DNA of 64,000 nucleotides from Plectrocnemia conspersa (Eukaryota; Arthropoda; Insecta; Trichoptera; Polycentropodidae). The position numbers were made by a program, and so were the translations under genes. Location: assembly GCA_009617715.1 (NCBI GenBank), contig VTFK01000282.1, positions 124,001 through 188,000 of the forward strand. The letters run 5' to 3'. Of this stretch, positions 24,946 through 36,660 are shown piece after piece (within the stretch, counting starts at the first letter, position 1; each line of letters starts with the position of its first letter). The notes under the pieces are model-generated. The model was not told where the DNA came from and ran no database searches. It saw only the letters and a program-made list of their open reading frames with translations.

Positions 24946-26594
24946 ATTCTTTCGTACTCATTTTTAATGATTTATATATGTATGTTATACATTATATTAT
25001 AATAACTTTTACTGAATGCAAAAGTAACTATGCTGCTAATGCCGTTCTTTAAAATATTAATCTATGTCGCATTAAAAACGTTTTTTTTTAAAGATATGAA
25101 TTTTGCATTCATAATTTTTAATCCCATTATATTACTTCTGTCCTGCAGTGTCTTTCTGTCTACGTTCGCCGCATTGTAGATACGTATTTTAATATTCATA
25201 CGTCATAGTGGAAGGCACAGAACGTGGTAGCATGTCACTCCTGCCTTGTCACGTACGAGACCTTTTAAAAGGACACACCTATGTGCCCAGTCCGTCCCAT
25301 GGCAGTAATATAAAACATTTTAATTTTCACGCACGCGCACTCCAGACCGTTTGGGTGTAATGAATAATCGTAGTCATTACGGCACGTGAGTAATGGACCG
25401 CTCGTTTGTGTGTTTATTACCGGCCGGTGTTTTTAATTTTAATTTTTATATATACACGTAAATGAAAACCAGTTTTAAAACAACTGGTAAATATATGTTG
25501 TTATATAAATCATTCATGATTTTAATTTATTATTATTATATTAAAAAATATAGGTTTATTTTTAATTTAAAAAAATTGTGAAGTCACAATAGTTGAAATC
25601 GTTTTATGATTCAATGTGACTGCTTGGCTGAACTAGATTGGTCGATCGAAGTGAAAACAGCTGCTTTTCTTGGGTCTACAAGGATAGTCTAGAACAAATT
25701 GGTAATAATTATGATTCATTAACTAAGTGAAAGTTTAACAACAAATTCTCTATTTTTGCCTTATTATACTTTTTAGTTTAAATGTGAATGCATATGTTTT
25801 AAGATTGCATAAGTTCAGCAAAAGCAGAATTGTACCTGCTTGCTATTAGACAAAATTTTGGCTGGCCGTGCTTGACTTAACTCTACTCCTAACTTTTATT
25901 GCATTCAAAATATTGTTAAAAACTCAATGCCGTTCTGTTTCGTAATTTTACAAATTTATTTTCATGACATTTTAATCGGGTTTTGTACAAAAAATTGCAA
26001 CGTTATAATTATTGATTGAATTTTAAATAGTTTTTAGTTTTTTTATTTAAAATATAACAAATAACGTTTTTATTTATTTAAATAAAATTTTAATAAATTA
26101 CAAATATTATAAACTAGTAAAATGTATACTACTATGTTTGTATGATTAAAAAATATTAAAATTATCATTTTACAAAAACCATTATTTGCGCCGTTTACAA
26201 AATTTTAGCATCATATCATCAACATCCAATTTTCTAAATTAGTTGTTGGTGGTGAACTCAATTTGTGGTAGATAAAAAATATAAATGATGTATAATATTT
26301 TTATGCAAAAGCAAAAGTAAATATATTCATTTTAAAATAATATATTTGTTTTATTTTAGCTGCAAGATAATCAATATGCATTAAAAATGTATTTAAAATA
26401 TTATCTTCAAAATATGTTATATTAAGACTACTTATTCTAAACAGTTACTCGAATCAGTGCTGTTTTCCTTTTTTTTAATAATAACTTTTTACAACATATA
26501 GCCATTTTTTTTCTTTTCTTTTTAGTATTACACCCATGCATATTTTTTTTAATACTTAGCTAATAAAGTATCTTATAATTTATATTCGTTCTGA
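24946..26594. other. Noncoding; GC-richer island 25.15-25.43 kb
   Basis: The island lacks open frames and includes several CACGTGAG/GGCACG-type words. Around it the sequence is AT-rich with nothing recognised. Confidence 0.4.
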
Positions 26595-27102
26595 TTAACC
26601 CTTTGAGTTGTGAGTTATTAAATAATAAAATTATTTTTCTTGGTTTTATTTATTATTATTTAATATTGCATTTATACTAAATTTTAAAGAAAAATTAGTG
26701 ATTCCTAACGTTTAATTGCTTTGATTTATTTTATTACTTTTTTTATAAGTATGTTTTAATAAATTATTTGAATACTTTTATATTAATAAATTTCAGATAT
26801 ATGTTATATATATTTTTTATGTATTATTCAGCTAATTTTGTCATTTTAGAGGCTTTCAATATGCTTATGAAATTAATAATAAATATTTTTTGATACGTTT
26901 ATTTATTTAATTTTCTATAATTTATTAAAATTATTATTTACAAAAATCATTCACATTAAATCAAATTACAAAAAATATTGTATAATGTTTTTTAATAATT
27001 ATTTCTTCAGTTATATATGTAAATGTATAAATATCTGGAGTAGCTCAAAATAGTAAAAGTTCGATCGCCGTAGATATAAGGCGATACCGCTCGAAGGGTT
27101 AA
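26595..27102. mobile_element. TTAA-flanked MITE, piggyBac-like
   Basis: TTAACCCTTTGAG at 26595-26607 and the complement of TTAACCCTTCGAG at 27090-27102 form terminal inverted repeats with one mismatch, bounded by TTAA at both ends as for piggyBac insertions. The 508 bases between are AT-rich and noncoding. A small palindrome (TCGCC and GGCGA) lies just inside the right end at about 27064-27085. No transposase is encoded. Confidence 0.7.
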
Positions 27103-30100
27103 ACTTTATAATATCTAGCTCATATGTATACAGTTAAAACTGCCCCTAAAGCAAATAAAATAAAAAATATTGTCTAAAAATATTTGCTTTAAGGAACAAA
27201 GACATTTTAAGTCTAAATTTGTATTGCTTGTTTGTGGTTTTTTCTCACGGCATGGAAAACTGCGACAGTTTTTCTTAAAAAAGCCAGAAAATATCATACT
27301 CTATCTTTAAGTTACAGACTTATTAGTTTTTGTTATTAAATAAAGATTTTTAACGATATTGTTTGGCTGTAATAATAATGGAATATTTATTTTTCCAAAA
27401 TTAAAAAACCACACAGCGTGTACAATAAATCCATCTGTTACCCTCGGTATCAATTAATTCGAACGGCCAAATCGCGATGTTTCGCAAGACTTCCGGATTT
27501 CCCCCGGAAAAGCCTGTTACGGGCGGAAGCCGAACAAATTGCATTGCGAACAGTCGCTTTCCGCGGGAAAATCACTCTTAAAGCTTACAGCGTAACGCTT
27601 TCAGGCCGGCAGGCCAATTGAGTTTTCTCGTATTCCATTTGTCGATCCGCCGACCCGTTTCCGCTAGAAATTGTTAATACATCCTCACTTCGGACACGAT
27701 CTTAATTGTTACCTTGATTTCTAATTAACGGCCATATTGCGTTTTCCAAAATGCACGATCGATGAACAGAAAGCACCGGCAAATGGAAAATTCTTGTATG
27801 TGATTAGTAGGTGACAGAAAAGGTCTGCTTCGTAATTATTTAATTAGACTACTTTGCTCCCTTGTATATGTATGTATGTATCTCATAAATGACTAATGCT
27901 TTAAACTATAATTTAAAATATCTAACATATTATTATGATTTATAAATAATGTCGTATTCATTTTTAAATATACCAAATATTCATAATTTAATGAGTATTT
28001 TATCAATTAAATACAATTAAATAATTCATATCATTCACTCCTAAATCTTGCTAGTGAGAATTTGAATAACATTAATGAAAACTTAAGGGTTTTGCAGAAA
28101 ATATTGTTCTAATCTTGAACCTAGTTAATTTTTTCTATACATATAAATACATATAAAGCCACATATATCTTGATAAAAAAATAAAAGTTTTAAAACAAAG
28201 ATAATTTTGTATGTCAAAATTTAATTAGTGTTGATATTTTTTTAATAATATATTCAAGATAGAAAACTGTATATAGTTATAATTTTGTAATCACGAGGGA
28301 ATACCATTTACTATTTTTTTTAATAATAAAGCAGACTATAGCCCTAAAAATATATTTGCATGAATTTTGGTCTATTCGAAAAAATCCTCGATGAAAGAAA
28401 ATATGTATATGGCTTTTTTAAATATATATTCTTGTTGTATTTCTGCTAACTTAAGTTTTATTAACATGCACATGTATTTGTGTACTATATTGAAACTAAG
28501 ATGTATTGCGGAAATGCCAGCGGATGTTGGGTTAAGCGCAGCTTTTAGTTTTCTTCAAATTGCATCCCACAAAAAAGGATGTGATAGATACTTAAATAGG
28601 AAATAGCAGTTATATTTCAAGCACAGGATTAGGGGAAAGATAATAAGTTTCAAAAGCCGGATACAAAGTAACCAAATGGTAATACAATATTGAAGCAACA
28701 ACAAAATAAAATAAATCAGGTTTTATCTCCTTTAACCACGAAAATAAATTTTATATCTTTATTTAGGATTGTTTCTGCCTTCTCTGAACTTAAGACCCAC
28801 TTTTATGAATTTTCGTAATTCGATGAATTTAAGAGTGTATATATATGTTAAATTTCAAGATTTTTTTCTTCTACCATATTTCAATTTTGTTTTCGTGCAC
28901 TCATTAAGAGGCCCCACTAATTTTTAAACTGCTGCTTCTCCTTTTTAATCTTTATCACATAGCATCTAGATACGACTGCTATCTTGTGATAATAAATTTA
29001 TTTGCATTATTTGAATATTGGCAGCATATTTTATTAAAAAAAATAGATTAGTGCTTTATTTAATATTTCCTTATCTATGAAACTATTTTTTTCTATATTT
29101 TAAAAAAAATCTTCAAGTAAATATATACTGAATAAATAAAACTATATTAACGTAGTGTCCTATTCATTATACATATATTTTTAAATTCAATGTAGAATTA
29201 AGCAAAAATAAAAATTAAATATGGGGCAGTATTGTGATGGAATGTAGGTACATCGACAAAAAATTGTCGTTAAAACTTCTTTACTTGATATTTTTAATTC
29301 TCGTTTCTTTTTGCAATATGTTACACAAATTTATCCGTGCTTTGGTGTACATAGTTTTACCCGTTCGCAGTAAAACGTTGATTTTTCTTACGTTTTAGCG
29401 ACAAGAGCCGCCAGCAGTACACGTGTCCTCTTTTTCCTCAAACAAAATTATGACACGAATGTCTAGCCGTGACAAATTGCTATGAGGCTTTTAATTTCAA
29501 AAATGTGCACTACGTGTCTTGCGGTGGTGTCTGGCAAAGTTGCCTCGTAGCAACAAGCAGCACCTTGGTTGATTGCTATGAACCGTAGAGTCGGCTACGA
29601 GAGCCTCTCCACTGCTCTACGACGTTTGTTTAAAGGAATGTTAATTATTATTTCTCTTGTTGGCAGCAGCAGCAGTGTTTATGGCTTTTAATAAAGAAAC
29701 GTGTCTGTTTATAAAATCTTGGTTTATTAAGAATAAAATTAAACTGTAGGAGATCCAATATAATTTTGCGTTATTTATTTAATTGAAAAGTATTTTATTT
29801 AAATCAATACATATAAGACTACTTATGCATTAGAAATTAAAATTAGCGTGAAAAAAAATACAGTTTATTTAAATCAAAACATAAGGATTAATCAGTGTAA
29901 TTAAAATTTTTACAACCATTTGTCACCACTGAACAATATACTTGTATGAAAATTCAAGCGCGCAGTATAGAGAATGGATGACATTCTCTTACTCAAGGTA
30001 AATGAATAACAAACTCTTGAAATAAATGTATGTTATAGAGACGCAAATAATTAAAATGTGAAAAGTAGTTAAAAGTAGTGTTTTTTCCCAAGAATTATTT

Positions 30101-30690
30101 CATACAAAATTTCCGAAAAATCCGAATCGAGAGTTTGTATTATGTCTTTTTTGTTAAAAAATTAATTTGTAGTAATATCTTTTACGGTTTCACAATCACT
30201 GCATTTTTTAAGGCTGCATAAAAAAAGATGAAAATGTTCATTTTTTCTTGAAAGCTTTTAATAAAAGTCAGAAGTATTTGAATGGAACAAGTATTTACGA
30301 TTCTCGTAACTATTCTAATTGGCCTTATCTTTGCTTTAGTAATCTAGAAACTACATTTTTAATTATTTAAAAATAAAACACTTAAAAAATTACAAAAGTG
30401 TATAAAATATAGGAGTTCTCTGCATAGTTACGATATTAAATTTGCCTGTCGGCTAACTTAAATCTTGATTTTTTAATAAATCCAAAGAGGTTATTAATTT
30501 TTATCTTATTTAAAAAAAGTATAAAGTAGCAATAGCTCTTTATGGCAATTTTCTCTGCGATTTGGGTATAAATTTAAAAGCTCAAAATTATTTTGTAACC
30601 CTGTAATCAATCAATCGTTTTGGTCAGAAATTCTTGTCAATCCCTAAGAAAATGATAAGGTAAAAATAAAGAAATCCCTTTTCTTGAAAA
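27103..30690. other. Noncoding; islands at 27.42-27.81 and 29.26-29.64 kb
   Basis: The 27.42-27.81 kb island is GC-rich and contains a 67-codon plus-strand frame (27418-27621) of basic residues without a known domain. The 29.26-29.64 kb island has none. Frames at 27115-27297 (minus) and 28367-28606 (plus) are unassigned. These islands are candidates for conserved noncoding elements. Confidence 0.4.
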
Positions 30691-30930
30691 TTAAAAATAT
30701 ATTAAAAAACAAGCATGCCTGGTTAAATGATGATATTTGTATTCCCTTGTGTACATATATGGGAAAAACATTTTTTGGACATTATCTATTAGAAAATAAT
30801 TGATCCCAATATTTGGCAACCAGACCAGAACAGCATGGTCAAGAGTACTGCGTTGTATATGATTATACAAGACATACCGTGCCCTCAAGCACTTGATGTA
30901 CATATCGCATGACTAATTTTTGTGGCTTAT
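30691..30930 (-). pseudogene. LINE reverse transcriptase C-terminal fragment
   Basis: A 70-codon minus-strand frame reads IQRSTLDHAVLVWLPN, then DNVQKMFFPYMYTREYKY. These match the thumb region of jockey-type reverse transcriptases, where SLVRSxLEYAxxVWxP is followed by IExVQKRFLRYLY. The conserved Tyr of LEYA is His here and the usual Arg of QKRFLRY is Met. Upstream of the ATG (30904-30930) an in-frame stop breaks the match. It could be a displaced part of the same kind of element as the fragment at 35150-35750, but the two do not join directly. Confidence 0.6.
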
Positions 30931-31717
30931 TTGCATAGGTAAAGATCTAAATATATACTGAAAAAATATGTTGTCCTCTTTAAATGAGAGTTACTAGTTC
31001 TGTACGATGAAGCACATTATTTTTCATTTATAATCATAGTGGTGTTTTTTCTCTAGAATCTACATTTTAAAATTAATGCTAAATATAAATAATTTTAATA
31101 TTAACATTAAATTTAAGTATTTTACAATCCTCAATAAAAATATTTAAAGAATACTTAAAGTTCATCGGCGAAAAGTACGAATATTGCCGAGACGATTCAT
31201 TAAGAATGATTCAAAATAATATTTTATTAAAAATACAAACCTGTTAATTAAAAATTAAGGTATGATAAACTTTAACAAAAGACTTTTTATATTCAGTAAA
31301 TCTGACATTTACTTGATTGCCAGTTTTGATATTTTTTGTCACAAAATTGGAAAAAGAGATACTCGTTGCTACTGATCTTAATACATGCTATGACCATAAA
31401 ATCTTAACTTCTAATAAAAAATCTTAACTTCTAATATCACCCCTTAATCCTTAAAATCGTCTCATTAGTCTTAAAATCATAAAGACAATTTGTCCTTTAT
31501 ATTAAAAACAATATTGACTCATACTTTTTTAGATAATTGATTATAACGTGCTTTAAATTAATGCGTCCTTTACTTTAGCAAAAATCTAGGAATTATTTAA
31601 TTAACCTAATTATAAATACATAATTATTAAATATTCATTAAAGTAAGGAGCAAATATATTTCTAGAGAAATTTAAAATTATATAAATCAGTATAGTAAAT
31701 TGTTTAATTTAATACAT
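30931..31717. other. AT-rich noncoding stretch
   Basis: A short tandem duplication (AAATCTTAACTTCTAAT twice, about 31404-31437) is present. Nothing else is recognised. Confidence 0.5.
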
Positions 31718-32662
31718 TTAACCCGCCGTTGGTCGCGCGAGTGTTGCATACGCCGTTGGTCGCGCCTGAGCGAATAGCCGCCTCTTAGTTCTTTATGTTT
31801 TTAAGTGTAAATATCGAATATTTATTATTTTTTTAATTTTTGGTTTATTTTAGTGTTGTATATATAAAATAAATAAATTCCTTAAAACTTTTATTTACAT
31901 AACGAAAGCAGAAAAATAAAATAATAAATATTTTAAAAGTAAAATTTTATTTTTTTAGATATATGTTTAAAACTTTAAAAATAACATGAAAAAATATATA
32001 TAATTTTTGATCTTGATTACTTGAATACTTAGTTATGCAATCTGGACATAATGCCGATGAATGTTTTTTTGCATATTGGGTTATAGCACATATGGAATTT
32101 GATGGTGATTTTTTGCGATTTTTCCTAGGGCAAAAATTACATTTTGGACGATTCTATTTACTTGGTTCTAGGTGATGAATTATCGTAGTGTCAGGTTTCT
32201 CTCTAAATACTGCTATTTTTTTTATTTGCAAACTTTGCGATAAATTTGTTTATTTTTTTTTAAATTATCTAAGGAATTGAAAAAAAATTTCAAAATAGTT
32301 TTTTTATACTATGTATCAAAAGAGTTAAATAAAATATATTTATAAAATAAATTAAAAACATAATAATAACAACAAAAAAGTAAATATTAATAAAAAAGAA
32401 ACTACCAAAAAAGTAAATTTCCAGCACGAATCTAACCCGCGTAAATAACGTTCTCTCTCGATCCTTGATATAACACAACTAATACGTAAAACCAAATGTA
32501 TATCAAATTAGTAAACACGTGTTTGAGCCTGCAATATTGAAGAAAACATAATTCTTGAAAAGTAGAGGGACCCGCAAGTTAATATGTTTCATGCAAAAAA
32601 AACGGCATCAAAAAAACCGATAGGGTGAGCGCTGCGCCGCCGTGCGACCAACGGCGGGTTAA
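31718..32662 (-). mobile_element. Internally deleted piggyBac element with both ends
   Basis: TTAA at 31718-31721 and 32659-32662 bound inverted repeats starting CCCGCCGTTGGTCGC on each side. Just inside the left end the motif CGCCGTTGGTCGCGC occurs again (31751-31765), a subterminal direct repeat; the right end has GC-rich sequence in its place (about 32625-32645). At 945 bases it is far shorter than autonomous piggyBacs (about 2.4 kb or more). A piece of transposase remains near the left end, on the minus strand. It is non-autonomous; its ends look well preserved. Confidence 0.9.
31960..32222 (-). pseudogene. piggyBac transposase C-terminus (cysteine-rich domain)
   Basis: On the minus strand the frame reads VFREKPDTTIIHHLEPSK, a TAG stop, then NRPKCNFCPRKNRKK and later ICAITQYAKKHSSALCPDC. 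This is the C-terminal cross-brace zinc-binding domain of piggyBac transposases, which recognises the ends of the element: the HxLE lead-in, a CxxC pair, a Cys, a His, then CxxC. One Cys of the middle pair appears to be replaced (the residue three after ICA). The stop just before the domain and the loss of the whole catalytic core show that it is dead. A separate 62-codon frame at 32290-32478 is chance hydrophobic sequence. Confidence 0.85.
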
Positions 32663-33090
32663 AAAGTCAATCTAAAATCATGTTGCTAAATAACAATGAT
32701 TGAATATGTGGCTTTTCTGCGAAAGAAAAAATAAATACTGTGACATATAACAGTTTTTAAATATAGCCTTTGTTATTTATAACCATCTAGAAAAATATTT
32801 GTTCAGAGTATTATATAAAGTTAAGCATAAATAACTATTATTAAAAATATTTTTTGTTAAGAGCTATAAATACATTTGCCTCCATTCAATTAGAATCTGT
32901 TTTTTTTTTATTTTAAGATAATTAATATTAGAACGATCTATTCATTTTTATTTGCTATGATCAACTTATAAAAATATATATTTATTATACTTGATAATAT
33001 AGAAGCAATATTAATTCTAGGCAAAGCTTCCAGTTATATTTATGAAGGTTTTTGTCCCTTCGTACTTTATAATGACTACGCATGCGTGGT

Positions 33091-33174
33091 TTAACCCATT
33101 CCACGCGTCACGCAATATAAAAACCTTACAAATTGGACCATTAGTCAGTCGACGCTACGACGTCTTTGGGTTAA
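33091..33174. repeat. 84-base TTAA-bounded inverted-repeat unit, possible mini-MITE
   Basis: TTAACCCA at 33091-33098 and TGGGTTAA at 33167-33174 form 8-base inverted ends around a GC-richer core. This is the same TTAACCC style as the other elements, but the repeats are short and could be coincidence. The left end also sits in a small hairpin (GCGTGG and CCACGC, 33084-33106). Confidence 0.3.
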
Positions 33175-35149
33175 CATCTGTTCGATTTGTTCTTACAGCT
33201 ATTTTATACGCTTAAACTATAATATATTATTTAGATTATATTGAAAATGACTTTATTTAATAATCTAAAAAATATTTTATAATACTGAATTATATTTTGA
33301 ACTTCTATTATACATTAAAGATTTTAATTACGAAATTACGATATCATATAAAACTGTAAAATTCATATTTTGACTCACATTTCGAAGCATTCTAAATGAT
33401 AATACAAATCAATAATAGTAAAAATCAAATTGTTTACATAAGTATATTATTTAATAGCAAACTCAAAGTTATCATATTGTGTGAAGCTAAGATTTGCTTA
33501 AAAATATAAAAATAAATATTTGTATCAGTAATATAAACAATCAGACCATTATAAAAGTGAGAATAATTATTCGATAATAAATTAATAAAAAAATATTTTC
33601 AAGAAAGATATTATTACATCATGTATACCGAAAACATATGGAAAATTTAAGATTGCAAAAAAATAAAAGTATTTATTTAACTTACACCAAGAGATTATCG
33701 TAATTATAAATTTCTGTCATTGGTATAAAAAGAGTACAATCTAACAAGTTAAAGATAATTCGATAACATCAATAAGAAACTAAATAGGTGAAAAATTTAA
33801 TACATGTAACAGATACGCGTAGAACGCTCTCAATTTATTTACAAATGTTCCTCGTGAAGAAATAATAACAATTTATTTTAATAATGGTTTTAAACTTTGC
33901 TAAATTTATTTGCAATTTATTTCAATATGTTTTATGATCATAGATGTCTACATACATGTTAAATATTTCTTTATTATTTTAATTGTAGTTCTTTATGCAA
34001 TACAATAAATTATCGTCTGATAGTATAAAAATTAAATTAAAAAAATCTTAACGTTTTAAGCAAATATGAGGACTAAAAAATTTAGTTCCTAAATATATTA
34101 GTAGAGTAAAGCCGTTTAAATCTAATTATGTAACATTAATATCATTGATTATGTAATATATTTTAATAGGTAAAAAATATAGAAAACATTCGAGTTATTT
34201 ATACTATTTTTAATAAGTGATGATGTGCAATTTTTTTATATAAAATATTTTTTAATTACAACAGTTATGAAATTCGTTTTACAATTAGTGAAATATATTT
34301 TTGTTTTACTACTGTATTAAGTAATCTTCAAATCGTATCAAAGATCTTCAAAGGCTTCTAAGGTCCAAATCGACTGATATGATATATCGTAGAGTTTAGC
34401 TGGACTTTTATTTATTCCAAGCCTCAAAATGGTAGTTCTGTAACCAAGTTTTGATAAAAATACGCAATGTTTTAGCTTATATGATTATATACTTTTGGAA
34501 TAAAATCCAGCTTCCCTTTAAGTCCTCATTACTTTGATCAAAGTCGATATGGGACGGAATCAGACTCTCTGTATCTAATATAAATATTATTAGACTGCTT
34601 GACGTATGTATAAGCATAACTGTAAATTAGAAAGCAGAATATTCCTGGCTAAAATGTCAAATAAATTTATTCAGTGCGAAAGTGCTCTGGCTTATATACC
34701 TTTGGTAATTAGTGTCAATTGTAGTACTTGCTCTTAAGATCAATCTCAATGATTCTTTGCGGAACTAGTCACTTTATGATTGTTTAATAAGGATATTGAT
34801 AGACCGCGTAACTGCGTAATTGTAAATATGAATTCGGAAAAAAATTAGAAACGTCGACATTATATATATTAGTATTATGAGTAATCTTGGCTCGGGCTCA
34901 ACGAAAATATGCACCATTATTTCTTCGCATTTGGCACTGACCCTTGTTTTAGTTTAGTACTTTAAAGCTGCTATTTGATTAAATGCAATATTGTTGTTAA
35001 TATCGATTAGAAAGAACGTCATTTCAAAATATATCTAACGGTTAAAATAAATTAATTAGTATTTCGCAACTAATTTTATCGAAATGTATATAAATTATTT
35101 ATAGATAATTTATTTCCATTTATCAACATAGTTTTCTAAATTTATATAC
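33175..35149. other. AT-rich noncoding stretch
   Basis: No gene is recognised. The part at 34330-34580 is less AT-biased and might hold decayed transposon sequence, but no motif was found. Confidence 0.45.
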
Positions 35150-35750
35150 AGCTACCCTCTTTTTTGGGTTTTTTTATAGTCTAGTTTATCAATTAGTATC
35201 ATTCCCAGATATTTTCCAATAAGGTACGCTGGCATATTTAATTTGATTCTCTACTTCGAGGTCCATCAATAAACGCTAGAGATCTTTGAAGATTTGTCGC
35301 AGACGAGAGAACGTTCATATACTCTTAAAAGTATTTCATGATCTTTAATAAAAGTTTTTCTAGTCCTAATTTTTTCATCGATATTGTATGAATAATCTCA
35401 TGGGGAACATTATTAAATAAATTGAACGATATAGCATTTTCCGACACTAAAGAGCAGACGGTTGACAGAAGCCTATTTCCAAAAAGAATCTAATTCACTC
35501 TGTAGAGAAAACTTGAATGTAAAACTGCAGTATTTCTTTAATAAATAATCTAAAGACCAGAAAGCACAGGTTGAACCATTGAGGATCCCCCAAAAAAATT
35601 AAAATTCCACAGCCATAGATTAAAACTGTCTATGATCGCTTAAATAACTTGAAAATAACCGAGTTAAATCATCCCAGCAAACAAGGTCTGACATTTTTCT
35701 AAATAATATGCATGACAAACTTTGTTAACGGCTTTATCAAAATTTAGTAA
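35150..35750 (-). pseudogene. Decayed jockey-like LINE reverse transcriptase
   Basis: Scattered motifs in the right order on the minus strand, across many frameshifts and stops, mark an old reverse transcriptase. From about 35745, LLNFDKAVNKV stands for the DFSKAFDKV block with the first catalytic Asp. Next come LFSSYLSDHRQF, the segment before the GVPQGS motif, then ELDSFWK and SVNRLLFSVGKCYIVQF, matching the DLDxFxxWCxxNxLxLNxxKC block after the catalytic Asp pair. Last is IGKYLGMILIDKLDY (about 35170-35225), matching the KDLGVxLDxKLxF block. The segment with the catalytic Asp pair is not readable. Much more diverged than the copy at 2029-3115, so probably older. Confidence 0.7.
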
Positions 35751-36660
35751 ATTACCGCAGCGAGAGATTTTGTTAGTAGCAGTGAAACAGTGAAATATTT
35801 TTTTAAATATCATTTATACTAAAATTAAATTTTAACAATATTATTAGTGGTCATTCTTAATGTGATGTTTGAAAAAATGGATTTTTTTTTATTACTCTCA
35901 TTAAATGATTAAATTAGTAATAAAAGTATTATCAAATGGAGTTTTATTATATGACTTAACTAATTAGCTATTTACTCATATTATGTTTCATAATCGTCAC
36001 GATTTATTTAGCGCATACGTCACAGAATTTTTCGCAATACCAATAATTTGTTTATGTATATTTCTATTATGTATGTATGGTTATGACAGATCTACTTCCA
36101 ATTCTAATAGATTGAAAATCATGTCAAATATTAAACCTTTTTGAGTTTATCTATTGAGCTTCTAAAAATATAAAAATTAAAGACTGCAAAATATTATTTT
36201 AGTAGCAGTTTGTAGCATTACAAAATTGATTTTTTAAAAACAGATAATAAATACTTTAATTTATATTAACTGTAACTATTTTATATAAAAAAATATTGAA
36301 TATGTGAAATGTATTTATTTTAAATATTTATATTTCTGCTAGTTTTATTATCTAGCTTCGGCCAAGATAGTTTTGAACTCATTCATTCACGAATTAATAA
36401 TAATGTTAAAAGTTAAATGTAAAAATAGCACAGTTGACTTAGAAATGTCAGCCAGAATCACATGTGCAATTATGCAAATGTCACGTCGCTACTACTCACC
36501 GTTTGGGAGGGGTTCTTGTGACAGACAGACAAACAGACACGTGTATTTTCTTTTCTATAATATAGATATAAATTCATGTAAAAAAATCATTAAAATTTGT
36601 CTGGGTCGTCACATTTTTTTTAATGAATAGAATATTTTTGAATATTATTATAACTGAAAT
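35751..36660. other. Noncoding; GACA-type repeat at 36520-36541
   Basis: A degenerate run of GACAGACAGACAAACAGACA lies at 36520-36540 inside GC-richer DNA. An 85-codon plus-strand frame (36373-36630) spans it, so the frame is probably not a gene. Such GACA runs often sit in transposon tails of insects, which is recall rather than evidence. Confidence 0.4.

Noticed and set aside
32290..32478. 62-codon minus-strand hydrophobic frame
   Set aside because: Translation of A/T-rich sequence inside the deleted piggyBac; not transposase.
36373..36630. 85-codon plus-strand frame
   Set aside because: Runs through a GACA-type repeat; probably chance.
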